Source: CAYUZU01 sp964448675
GTDB taxonomy: Bacteria > Planctomycetota > Phycisphaerae > UBA1845 > Fen-1342
DNA: 64,000 nucleotides
Direction of reading: 5' to 3'
NCBI GenBank assembly: GCA_964448675.1
Contig: CAYUZU010000011.1
Coordinates: forward strand, 62,001 to 126,000
In this document: one piece after another, positions 1-7,678 of the stretch
How positions within the stretch are numbered: position 1 is the stretch's first letter
Layout of the letters: each line of letters starts with the position of its first letter
Made by a program: the position numbers and the translations under genes
Notes under the pieces: model-generated
The model's database searches: none
What the model saw: only the letters and a program-made list of their open reading frames with translations
What the model was told of the DNA's origin: nothing

Positions 1-1
1 G

Positions 2-1708
2 GCGAACATGATCGACCTGATCTTCTCGGCCGTCGACGTGCTGAAGACACAGCTCGCGCAGATCCGTCAGTACATGGCGAATCCTACGGACGGCCCTTGT
101 CCGCAGCCTGACATTGCTGCCATCATTGACAAGCTGCGGCGGGCGCAGAAGGGGATTGAATCGACGCCGGACAACCAGCCCGCCATGCCCGACCAGCCGA
201 AACTCGGCGAGGTGCTGGTCGACAACGGTGACGTGGCCCAATCGGACGTGGCGGCGGCACTGTCCGTGCAGGACGATGGTGGCGGCGCGCACAAGATCGG
301 CGAGATCCTGGTGGAGAATGGTGCGACCGGCGACGTGCAGGTCAAACGCGCCCTGGCCCAGCAGCAGGAGACCACAAAGGGGACGCTCGACAGCTCGATC
401 CGCGTGGACACGCGCAAGCTGGACACGCTGGTGGATGCCGTCGGCGAGCTCGTCATCGCCCAGGCCATGGTCGGCCTGAGCGAGAAGATCCAGGAAGATG
501 ACAAGCTCTCGCGCAACGTGTCGCAGGTTTCCAAGATCGTGCGCGATGTTCAGGAAACCGCGATGAGCATGCGCATGGTGCCTATCGGGCAGACATTCCA
601 GAAGATGCGCCGCCTGGTGCGCGACGTCGCCCGCAAGGCCGGCAAGAACGTCGACCTGATCATCACCGGTGAAGAGACCGAGCTGGACAAGAACGTCATC
701 CAGCAGATCTCCGATCCGCTGGTGCACCTGGTGCGGAACGCAGTGGATCACGGCGTGGAAGCGCCGGACGCGCGGCGGCAGGCCGGCAAGCCCGAGACCG
801 GCACCGTGCACCTCAATGCGTTCCACCAGGGCGACAGCATCGTCATCGAGATCCGGGACGACGGGAAGGGCCTCGACAAGGCCAAGCTCATCGAGAAGGG
901 TATCGAACGCGGGCTGATCACGCCCGACGACCAGCTCAGCGAGCAGCAGGCCTTTGCCCTCATTCTCCAGGCCGGCTTCTCGACCGCGGAGAAGGTCACC
1001 GACATTTCCGGGCGCGGCGTCGGCATGGACGTCGTCAAGCGGAACGTAGAACAGCTGCGCGGCAAGATCGAAATCCACTCGGAGAAGGGCAAGGGCAGCA
1101 CGTTCAGCATCCGCCTGCCGCTCACGCTCGCGATCATCGACGGCATGCTGGTGCGCGTCGGCACCGAACGCCTGATCATCCCGACCATTCTGATCGAGCA
1201 GTCGCTCCAGCCCGAACGCAAGCAGATCACCTCCGTGCAGCGGCGTGGCCAGATGCTGCAGGTGCGCGGCGAGCTGTGTCCGCTGATCCAGCTGGGCGCG
1301 CTGTTCAACTACACCGCGCCGGTCGACCCCTGCGAGAACCTGGTGGTGATCGCCCAGTGCGAGGGCCAGAAGATCGCCCTGGTGGTCGAAGAGCTGATCG
1401 GCCAGCAGCAGGTCGTGATCAAGACCCTGGGCGAGCGGTTCAAGCAGATCCGCGGCGTGTCGGGGGCGGCGATCCTGGGCGACGGCCGCGTCGGCCTGAT
1501 CCTCGAGCCGAGTGGCCTGCTGGGGCTGCACAACACGACCGGGTCGGCGACGTATACGCCGCCCGCGCCCGACGTGGTCGCCGCGGAAGAGGCCGAGCTG
1601 TCTGACGAGCCCGCAGGCGCGTTGCCGGGGGCGGAGCTTTCTCTTGAAGACGACAACCAGTCTGACGCCGGCGCGTGTGCCGAGGAGCCGGCCACGACCC
1701 TGGCGTAG
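2..1708 (+). CDS. cheA: Chemotaxis histidine kinase CheA (5' partial)
   Basis: This is the C-terminal part of the chemotaxis kinase that passes receptor signals to CheY. The frame is open to the left edge, and the first residues look like the end of an Hpt domain, so the phospho-accepting His lies outside the window. Counting from the ATG at 8, residues 65-88 and 96-119 are two copies of an LGE-L-x-NG-x-AL motif like that of MshEN/GspE-N domains. A dimerisation helix (about 130-200) follows, then a HATPase with N-box HLVRNAVDHGVE and the G-boxes DDGKGLD and GRGVGMDVVK, then a CheW-like regulatory domain (about 375-515) and an acidic tail. cheW starts 12 bp downstream. The paired repeats are unusual between Hpt and dimerisation domain. 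Confidence 0.95.
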   Translation, partial: ANMIDLIFSAVDVLKTQLAQIRQYMANPTDGPCPQPDIAAIIDKLRRAQKGIESTPDNQPAMPDQPKLGEVLVDNGDVAQSDVAAALSVQDDGGGAHKIGEILVENGATGDVQVKRALAQQQETTKGTLDSSIRVDTRKLDTLVDAVGELVIAQAMVGLSEKIQEDDKLSRNVSQVSKIVRDVQETAMSMRMVPIGQTFQKMRRLVRDVARKAGKNVDLIITGEETELDKNVIQQISDPLVHLVRNAVDHGVEAPDARRQAGKPETGTVHLNAFHQGDSIVIEIRDDGKGLDKAKLIEKGIERGLITPDDQLSEQQAFALILQAGFSTAEKVTDISGRGVGMDVVKRNVEQLRGKIEIHSEKGKGSTFSIRLPLTLAIIDGMLVRVGTERLIIPTILIEQSLQPERKQITSVQRRGQMLQVRGELCPLIQLGALFNYTAPVDPCENLVVIAQCEGQKIALVVEELIGQQQVVIKTLGERFKQIRGVSGAAILGDGRVGLILEPSGLLGLHNTTGSATYTPPAPDVVAAEEAELSDEPAGALPGAELSLEDDNQSDAGACAEEPATTLA

Positions 1709-1720
1709 GAGTGACGAGCG

Positions 1721-2251
1721 ATGACAACTGCAGTCGATAACCCGGAAGTGGCAGCGGCCCAGGCCCAGGTCCAGTCGCAGGCGGATACGCTGGGCGGCAA
1801 GTACCTCACGTTCAGCCTGGCGGCCGAGGAATACGGCGTCGAGATCCTGAAGGTCCGCGAGATCATCGGGATCATGGATATCACCGCCATGCCGCAGGTG
1901 CCCCCCGAGGTGAAGGGCGTGATCAACCTGCGCGGCAAGGTGATCCCCGTCATCGACCTGCGCCTGAAATTCGGCATGGAGCCCGCCGAGTACACCGACC
2001 AGACCTGCATCGTGGTCGTCGATGTCGGTGCGCTGGTGGGCGTGATCGTCGACACGGTCCAGGAAGTGCTCGATATCGACGAGAACCAGATCGACCCGCC
2101 CCCGCCGCTCGGCGCCGCGGTGAACACGCAGTTCATCCTGGGCATGGGCAAGGTCAAAGACGACGTCAAGATCCTGCTCGATATCGACAAGGTGCTGGGC
2201 TCGGCCGAGATGAACGCGATGCTCGACTCGATGGTCGGCGGCGAGCTGTAG
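1721..2251 (+). CDS. cheW: Chemotaxis adaptor CheW
   Basis: This 176-residue CheW-domain adaptor would couple chemoreceptors to CheA. The core runs from about residue 25 (KYLTFSLAAEEYGVEI) through the conserved VKGVINLRGKVIPVIDLR stretch to the C-terminal strands. It has a hydrophilic extension of about 20 residues at the N-terminus and a short tail after the core. It follows cheA by 12 bp, so the two are almost certainly co-transcribed. Assignment is firm from the motif and the neighbour. Confidence 0.95.
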   Translation: MTTAVDNPEVAAAQAQVQSQADTLGGKYLTFSLAAEEYGVEILKVREIIGIMDITAMPQVPPEVKGVINLRGKVIPVIDLRLKFGMEPAEYTDQTCIVVVDVGALVGVIVDTVQEVLDIDENQIDPPPPLGAAVNTQFILGMGKVKDDVKILLDIDKVLGSAEMNAMLDSMVGGEL

Positions 2252-2584
2252 CGGCCGCGCCGGCGCGATCGCCCGGCCCGGGACCCTTGCGCCCCCACAG
2301 GCTGCGGCGAAACAACCGGCGCCCGAGGCCGACCTGTTCGTCCGAGACGCCGATCGGGTTCGCACGCCGTGAATCCGGTCGGCGTTTGACGATCCGGACC
2401 ACGGCGCGGCCGGCCGATAACACGTACCGCGTCCGCCCGCGATGTCGCGGCGGGCTGGTCAGGCGCGGATTCGGCTGCGGCGCGACGACGACCGAATGTA
2501 GTGGCGGCGATGAATGGCCGATGATGAACCTGGCGACTGCCAACCATGCATCGGCGCTCGGACGGCCCTGTACGCGGGAATCGC
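2252..2584. other. Gene-free spacer between cheW and cheD
   Basis: These 333 bases contain no convincing coding region. The open frames present lack a ribosome-binding site and have no recognisable protein content. The only clear structure is the inverted repeat at 2347-2385. The spacer may separate a cheAW transcript from the cheD-HDOD-cheY transcript. Confidence 0.5.
2347..2385 (+). terminator. Hairpin after cheW, possible weak terminator
   Basis: An 11-bp stem pairs ACGCCGATCGG (2347-2357) with CCGGTCGGCGT (2375-2385), with one G-T pair and a 17-nt loop. Only three T residues follow, so it is not a classical intrinsic terminator. It could be a Rho-assisted or regulatory hairpin. Confidence 0.3.
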
Positions 2585-3061
2585 ATGACGATCGTTGTTG
2601 ATATTGCCGATATGGCGGTCTCCAAAGATCCCAGCGCGACCCTGATTACGTATTCATTGGGGAGCTGCATCGGCGTGGCGATCTGGGACCCGGCCGTCCG
2701 GGTCGGGGGACTGCTGCACTACATGCTGCCGGAGTCGCAGCTCTCACCGGACAAGGCCCGCGCGAACCCGAGCATGTTCGGCGATACCGGCATCCCCAAG
2801 CTCTTCCGGGCCGCCTACGAGCTGGGCGCGGCCAAGAACCGGCTGGTCGTGAAGGTTGCGGGTGGCTCGCAGCTGCTGGACGACAGCGGGACCTTCAACA
2901 TCGGCAAGCGCAACTACCTTGCCCTGCGGAAGATCTTCTGGAAGAACGGCGTGATGATCAAAGGGGAGGACGTCGGTGGATCAACGAGCCGGACCATGAA
3001 GCTGGAAGTCGCGACCGGCATGGTCACCATCAAGTCGCGCAGTCAGGAGGTGCCGCTGTGA
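2585..3061 (+). CDS. cheD: Chemoreceptor glutamine deamidase CheD
   Basis: This 158-residue protein deamidates glutamines on chemoreceptors and in many bacteria interacts with CheC. The catalytic triad is visible with family spacing: Thr22, Cys28 in YSLGSCIG, and His45 in GGLLHYMLP, matching the Thr-Cys-His spacing of Thermotoga CheD (21-27-44). I chose the ATG at 2585 because it places this triad at the usual distance from the N-terminus. An upstream ATG at 2546 would add 13 residues without family support. The stop codon overlaps the next gene by 4 bp (GTGA), which indicates translational coupling. Confidence 0.93.
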   Translation: MTIVVDIADMAVSKDPSATLITYSLGSCIGVAIWDPAVRVGGLLHYMLPESQLSPDKARANPSMFGDTGIPKLFRAAYELGAAKNRLVVKVAGGSQLLDDSGTFNIGKRNYLALRKIFWKNGVMIKGEDVGGSTSRTMKLEVATGMVTIKSRSQEVPL

Positions 3062-3912
3062 GCACGCAGTTGATTGAGGAAATCATCGCTCACGTGGGCA
3101 CGCTGCCACCCTTGCCCGACACGATCCACCGGCTGGTCAGTGTCGTCGGCGACCCATCCAGCACGCTGGCCCAGATCGTCGAGACGATCCGCTACGACCA
3201 GGTGCTGACCGCCGAGGTGCTCCGGCTGTGCAACTCGGCCTACTTCGGCCTGTCGCGCACCATCGAGTCGCTCGACGACGCCGTCCGCCTGCTCGGCACT
3301 GTAAAGGTCCTGCAGCTCGTCATCGCCGCCCACGCCCGGGCCATGCTCAGTCGCCCGCAGGCCGGCTACGGCCTGCCCGCCGGCGCTTTGTGGCTGCACT
3401 CGGTCGGCGTGGCGCTGGGGGCCCAGCTGCTGGCCCGGCCCATGCGGCTGACGCACGTGGGGCTGCTGTTCACCGCCGGCCTGCTGCACGACGTGGGCAA
3501 GGTGGTGCTCAACGAATTCGTCGCCAAGGAATACGCCGAGATCTCGCAGCTCGTCGCCCAACGGCACATCTCGTTTGCCGAGGCCGAGCGCGAGGTGCTG
3601 GGTTTCTCGCACCCCGAGGTCGGGGCGCGGCTGGCCGAGGAGTGGAGCCTGCCGCCGGCGATCGCGCGGTGCATCCGCTATCACCACGAGCCGGAGACCA
3701 CCCCGACGCCCGAGCCGCTGGTCGACGCGGTCCACCTGGCGGATTCGGTGTGTATCCTGCTGGGGGTGGGCGCGGGCGACGACGGGCTGTCGTACCGGGT
3801 CAGCGGGACGGTCCTGGAACGCTACGCATTGTCGCAATCGGATCTGGAGTGTGTCGGCGCCGACGTCATCGCGGAGGTGAAGTCGGTGCAGGCCATGTTG
3901 GCTGCGAAGTAG
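3058..3912 (+). CDS. HDOD-domain signalling protein
   Basis: This 284-residue protein is mostly an HDOD domain, starting near residue 15 with LPPLPDTIHRL and containing the typical ILRLCNSAYFG-like segment (here VLRLCNSAYFGLS). HDOD domains are non-canonical relatives of HD hydrolases found in bacterial signalling. This copy has LLHDVGKVVL and a later RCIRYHHEPE segment. It starts with GTG inside the cheD stop codon and is followed 11 bp later by a CheY-like protein, so it belongs to the chemotaxis operon. Its partner and output cannot be read from the sequence. Confidence 0.88.
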   Translation: MSTQLIEEIIAHVGTLPPLPDTIHRLVSVVGDPSSTLAQIVETIRYDQVLTAEVLRLCNSAYFGLSRTIESLDDAVRLLGTVKVLQLVIAAHARAMLSRPQAGYGLPAGALWLHSVGVALGAQLLARPMRLTHVGLLFTAGLLHDVGKVVLNEFVAKEYAEISQLVAQRHISFAEAEREVLGFSHPEVGARLAEEWSLPPAIARCIRYHHEPETTPTPEPLVDAVHLADSVCILLGVGAGDDGLSYRVSGTVLERYALSQSDLECVGADVIAEVKSVQAMLAAK

Positions 3913-3923
3913 GGAAGATCATC

Positions 3924-4349
3924 ATGGCTGCCAACGTCTTGGTAGTGGACGATTCGGGAACGATGCGCGGGATGATCAAGCGCACGTTGTCGATCAGCGG
4001 TCTCGAAATCGGGGAGATCTACGAGGCGGCCAACGGCATCGAAGCGCTGGCCGAGATGGCGCGCCATTCCATCAGCGTCGTCCTGCTCGATATCAACATG
4101 CCGGTGATGAACGGCGTGCAGCTCGTCTCGCGCATCCGCGACGACGAGCGGCTGCGCCATATCCCCGTCATCATCGCCTCAACCGAAGGCAGCGAGACCC
4201 GTATCAACCAACTGATGGAAGCCGGCGCCCGCGGCTTCGTCCGCAAGCCCTTCCGCCCGGAGCAACTCCGGGACGTGCTGGCCCCCTTCGTGGGGCTCAG
4301 CGACCAGACCACCGCCGTCGCCAGCGACGACGACGACCTCGCCTTCTGA
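3924..4349 (+). CDS. cheY: CheY-like response regulator
   Basis: This is a single-domain receiver of 141 residues. The acidic pair Asp9-Asp10, phosphoacceptor Asp56 (VVLLDINMP), Ser86 and Lys108 (VRKPF) are all present, so it should be phosphorylated, most likely by the CheA encoded upstream. The C-terminus carries a short acidic tail (DDDDLAF). The ATG at 3924 has a GGGAAG sequence about 8 bases upstream. As the last gene of the cluster it is either the motor-directed CheY or a regulator of the HDOD partner. Confidence 0.9.
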   Translation: MAANVLVVDDSGTMRGMIKRTLSISGLEIGEIYEAANGIEALAEMARHSISVVLLDINMPVMNGVQLVSRIRDDERLRHIPVIIASTEGSETRINQLMEAGARGFVRKPFRPEQLRDVLAPFVGLSDQTTAVASDDDDLAF

Positions 4350-4624
4350 GCCGGGCCACCCCGCCCGCGCAGGCCCGACGGCCGGCACCCGCGCCGCCCG
4401 TGCCGTTCCGGCAATCGCCGAAATCGATCACGAAACTGAGGCTTTCTTATCATCTCGCCTTTGACGGGGGGACCCGGGGGGGAGATACTTGGGCCGTTGG
4501 CGCCGGCACCGCGCCACACGCGGCGCGCAAACCCTGATGACACCACCAGGGGGCCGGCTGGTCAGGCACGGCGTCCTGGCACGCAACCGTCGTGGCAACG
4601 GCTCTGCAAGGAGGTGGCCGCACC
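4350..4624. other. Leader region of the cold-shock gene
   Basis: This 275-bp spacer separates cheY from the cold-shock gene. It holds a short CGGCAC/GTGCCG inverted repeat without a T-run, an A/T-richer patch around 4436-4460 that could hold a promoter, and G-runs near 4465-4482. The strong Shine-Dalgarno AAGGAGG lies at 4608-4614. No coding region is supported. Confidence 0.4.
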
Positions 4625-4822
4625 ATGGCAAAAGGCATGGTCAAGTGGTTCAACGCAGCCAAGGGCTTCGGCCTGATCAAGGCCGACGATGGCGAGGAGA
4701 TGGTCGTGCACCACAAGAGCATTGTCGGCGGCAAGAATCTCAAGGAAGGCGAGCGCGTGGAGTTCGACGTCCAGAAGGGCGCGCGTGGCTCCGTCGCGGT
4801 CAACGTGAAGTCCAGACGCTAG
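4625..4822 (+). CDS. Cold-shock domain protein (CspA family)
   Basis: This 65-residue single-stranded nucleic-acid binding protein starts MAKGMVKWFNAAKGFGLIK. The RNP1 motif (KGFGLIK, residues 13-19) is intact. The RNP2 region reads EMVVHHKSI where most Csp proteins have a VFVHFS-type sequence, so one usual aromatic residue is replaced by His. The start at 4625 is set by AAGGAGG ten bases upstream. It stands alone between the chemotaxis cluster and a radical SAM gene and is probably monocistronic. Confidence 0.92.
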   Translation: MAKGMVKWFNAAKGFGLIKADDGEEMVVHHKSIVGGKNLKEGERVEFDVQKGARGSVAVNVKSRR

Positions 4823-4918
4823 CCACTGACCGAACGACGGTGCCCGCACGATCGGCCCGACCGTGCCACGCGGCCCGCCGCCTGTCGAACGAACTCCCCC
4901 AGCAGTAGAGGATTTGTT

Positions 4919-6376
4919 GTGCGTATTGCATTGGTCAACCCGATTACACGCCGATCCCAGGGTTATCACACCATCGGCTCGTATATCCCCCAGCTCGGCC
5001 TGCAGGTCCTGGCTCGGCTCGTTCCACCGCCCCACGAAGTCGATCTCATCGACGAAGTCTTCGGCTGGGAGGCGACCCAGCGCTTCCTGACTCCCGATCG
5101 CTACGACCTGGTCGGCGTCACCGGCTACAGCAGCGGCGCCACCCGCGCCTACGAAATCGCCGAACTCTGTCGCCAGCGCGGCGTGCGCACCATCATGGGT
5201 GGCCCGCACGCGTCGGCCTGCCCGGACGAGGCCGCCGCGCGCTTCGATGCCGTCGCCATCGGCGAATGTGACGCCATCTGGCCGCAGATCGTGCGGGACG
5301 CCGCCGCCGGCCGCTTGCAGCCGCGTTACGAGGGCACGCTGTCCGATCTGGAACAGAGCGGCTTCGGCCGCGCGCGGCAGGACCTCGATCCGATCAACGG
5401 GCGCTACGACGTCGCCGCGCTGCAGACCTCGCGCGGCTGCCCGGTCGGCTGCGAGTACTGCTCGGTCACGCTGTTCAACGGGCCCAAGATCCGCCGCCGC
5501 CCCATTGCCGACATCGTCGACGAATGGAACGCTTCGCCCGCCAACAAGTTCATGTTCGTGGTGGACGACAACTTCTTCGGCGTCGGCCCGCAGCACGCCG
5601 AATGGGCCAAGGAACTGCTGCGCGCCATCATCAAACATGGCAGGAAGCGCCTGTGGTTCAGCCAGACCACGATCAATATGGGCGACGATCCCGAAGGGCT
5701 CGCGCTGGCGTACAAGGCCGGCTGTCGCGGCATGCTGGTCGGCTTCGAGACCTTCAACGAACAGTCGCTCAAGGCTTACCACAAGGGCATCAACCGCAAG
5801 AACGCCAGCCGCTACCAGGAGCTCGTCAACGGCTTCCATCGCGCGGGCCTCTCGGTGTTCGGCGGCTTCATCATCGGCTCTGACGAGGATACGCCCGAGA
5901 CCGTCGCCGAGACGGCAATCCAGGCCGTGCAGCTCGGGCTGGACATCATCCAGATCACCAACCTGACGCCGCTGCCCGGCACGCGCATGTACGACCGCTT
6001 CAAGGCCGACGGGCGGCTGCTGGCGACGGAGTATCCCACGGACTGGGAACGTTACACGTTCACCGAGACGGTCTATCACCCGGCGCAGATGTCGGCGCAG
6101 GAGCTCGACGAGGCGATCTACGAGCTGCGCTACGCGGCCGCCAAGGAGAACTGGGTTCTCAAGCGCGCGCTGCGGACGCTGCTGCGCACGCGCTCGCTGA
6201 CGACCGCCATCTTCGTGCTCCAGATGAACCAGGGCTGGAAGCGCATGGCACGCGTGCAGGCCCCGCTCGACGCGCAGCGCTACGGGCTGCTGCCGCCGAA
6301 GTCGCCGCGCATGGCAAAGGTGATCGAATCGTTCAGGATGCACCTGCGCCCCGCGCTGGCCCCGGCCACCTCCTAG
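4919..6376 (+). CDS. B12-binding-domain radical SAM enzyme
   Basis: This 485-residue protein has an N-terminal cobalamin-binding-type Rossmann domain (about 1-140, with VGVTGYSSG and GGPHAS). A radical SAM barrel follows, with the [4Fe-4S] ligands Cys174, Cys178 and Cys181 (CPVGCEYC). The DxHxxG cobalamin-ligand motif is absent, as is common in this class, where B12 binds without a protein His ligand. The C-terminal 100 residues resemble the accessory domain of BchE/Hpn-like enzymes. The start is GTG 4919 with AGAGGA upstream. The family includes methylases, cyclases and hopanoid-modifying enzymes; the substrate cannot be assigned and no pathway neighbour helps. Confidence 0.88.
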   Translation: MRIALVNPITRRSQGYHTIGSYIPQLGLQVLARLVPPPHEVDLIDEVFGWEATQRFLTPDRYDLVGVTGYSSGATRAYEIAELCRQRGVRTIMGGPHASACPDEAAARFDAVAIGECDAIWPQIVRDAAAGRLQPRYEGTLSDLEQSGFGRARQDLDPINGRYDVAALQTSRGCPVGCEYCSVTLFNGPKIRRRPIADIVDEWNASPANKFMFVVDDNFFGVGPQHAEWAKELLRAIIKHGRKRLWFSQTTINMGDDPEGLALAYKAGCRGMLVGFETFNEQSLKAYHKGINRKNASRYQELVNGFHRAGLSVFGGFIIGSDEDTPETVAETAIQAVQLGLDIIQITNLTPLPGTRMYDRFKADGRLLATEYPTDWERYTFTETVYHPAQMSAQELDEAIYELRYAAAKENWVLKRALRTLLRTRSLTTAIFVLQMNQGWKRMARVQAPLDAQRYGLLPPKSPRMAKVIESFRMHLRPALAPATS

Positions 6377-6763
6377 TCGCGCACCGGCGACTGCGGCCGG
6401 CGCGCAACGATCCTTCCGCAGATTACACGCCGGCGTCCCGGCCGGGGCGCCGGCGGTGTTCATACCGCTCGTGCATTTCTCGGACGCTGCTCCGCGTCGC
6501 GCCGCCGGGGGCCGCTGGCGCAACAGTTTGCGGGACGGTTCCCAAAAAACATGGGCCTGTTTGACTTCGCAAGCTGGCGGCCCCTACGACAGTTGTAGAG
6601 AAACACGTTGGCACGCGAGCGCGTGCTGACAGGCGAACACGAAGTGAAGTCTCGGCGCGGCGACTGAAGCGCGCGGGAATCCGGCCGGGTGCTTGGTTGC
6701 CGACCGGCGCTGGGTTGTGCTTCAGGTGCTCAAAGTTTGCGTGGGGGTTCTGGGAGAGACACG
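6377..6763. other. Gene-free spacer upstream of the PEP-CTERM gene
   Basis: These 387 bases hold no supported gene. A perfect 6-bp inverted repeat with a 4-base loop, GCACGCgagcGCGTGC, lies at 6611-6626, about 140 bases before the downstream start. CCCA/TGGG arms flank an A-run near 6541-6554. Promoter elements are likely here but none stands out. Confidence 0.4.
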
Positions 6764-7483
6764 GTGCGCTATCCGTATGCCCTGACATGCTCGCTATTTG
6801 TATTGACGGCCGTCATCGGTGCAAGTGTGGCGCAAGCGGACCTGCTGGTCATCGGCCCGCTCGACGTGCCGGTACTGTCGATCCCCGGCGACGAGGACGG
6901 GGGCGAAGTCGCGCAAGCCGCCGCCGTCGAGGTCGAGCAGTTCGATCCCGGCATGGGGATCCTGAAGGAAATCCGCTTCGACCTGCAGGTCGACTTTGCC
7001 GGCACCGTCGGTTACGAGAACAAGGGCGCCTTGACCAGCTTCGTCACGACGACGGTCACGTGGGGGTTTTCTCTGCTTGATCCGCTCGACCCGAACAGTG
7101 GCGAGTTGCTGCATGTCGACGCCGAGCGCGTCTTCGTCAACCTCGCCGAAGGCTTCGACGGCAACATCGACTTTGGCGGATTTTCCGGCCGCACGTACGG
7201 GCCCGCGCAGGGGGCGGTCGGCAGCGGGATCGACAGCCGCACTCTCGACGACCCGAATCAGGCGCTCTTCAAGGCGTTTGTCGGCACCGGCAGCGTCAGT
7301 CTCGACGCGGCGGCCGACTACTCGCTCGAGGCCAGCGGCTTGCCACCGGTCGAGGTCATGAAGCTCGCCGAGGACATGCAGGTCACCGGCGGTTCGTTGA
7401 CGGTGACGTACGACTACATCGTTCCCGAGCCGGCTGCGCTCGCGCTGGCGCTGGCGGTGGCCACGCTGGTGCGGCGACGATAG
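6764..7483 (+). CDS. PEP-CTERM sorted secreted protein
   Basis: This 239-residue exported protein has an N-terminal signal peptide (VRYPYALTCSLFVLT... ending near AQA) and a C-terminal sorting signal, VPEPAALALALAVATL followed by basic VRRR. The VPEP motif, membrane segment and basic tail are the hallmarks of exosortase substrates. The middle is beta-rich and resembles choice-of-anchor domains of other PEP-CTERM proteins, but I cannot name the subfamily. The start is GTG 6764, preceded by GGGAGAG, because it puts the signal peptide at the N-terminus. No exosortase is encoded in the window. Confidence 0.82.
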   Translation: MRYPYALTCSLFVLTAVIGASVAQADLLVIGPLDVPVLSIPGDEDGGEVAQAAAVEVEQFDPGMGILKEIRFDLQVDFAGTVGYENKGALTSFVTTTVTWGFSLLDPLDPNSGELLHVDAERVFVNLAEGFDGNIDFGGFSGRTYGPAQGAVGSGIDSRTLDDPNQALFKAFVGTGSVSLDAAADYSLEASGLPPVEVMKLAEDMQVTGGSLTVTYDYIVPEPAALALALAVATLVRRR

Positions 7484-7529
7484 TTGCCGAAAGGGGATTC
7501 CACTGGCGTCCCATCGGGTGTACGATTCG

Positions 7530-7552
7530 CGACCCGGGTGACAACCGGGTCG
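7530..7552 (+). other. Hairpin between the PEP-CTERM and collagen-like genes
   Basis: A perfect 8-bp stem pairs CGACCCGG (7530-7537) with CCGGGTCG (7545-7552) around a 7-nt loop. No T-run follows, so it is not a classical intrinsic terminator. It may stabilise the 3' end of the upstream message or pause transcription. Confidence 0.3.
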
Positions 7553-7678
7553 TCGTCGCGCTGGGCACTGTGCGGCGCACATCATCGATACCGCACAGCG
7601 ACGCGACGTCCCGCACCTATACGTGCGTGCGAGAGACAAGGCAAAGGGTATTCGTTCCAGAGAGATCGGAGATTGGGT

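Noticed and set aside
4562..6523. A 653-codon minus-strand frame over the radical SAM gene
   Set aside because: Antisense to an enzyme with intact CxxxCxxC and no recognisable content of its own.
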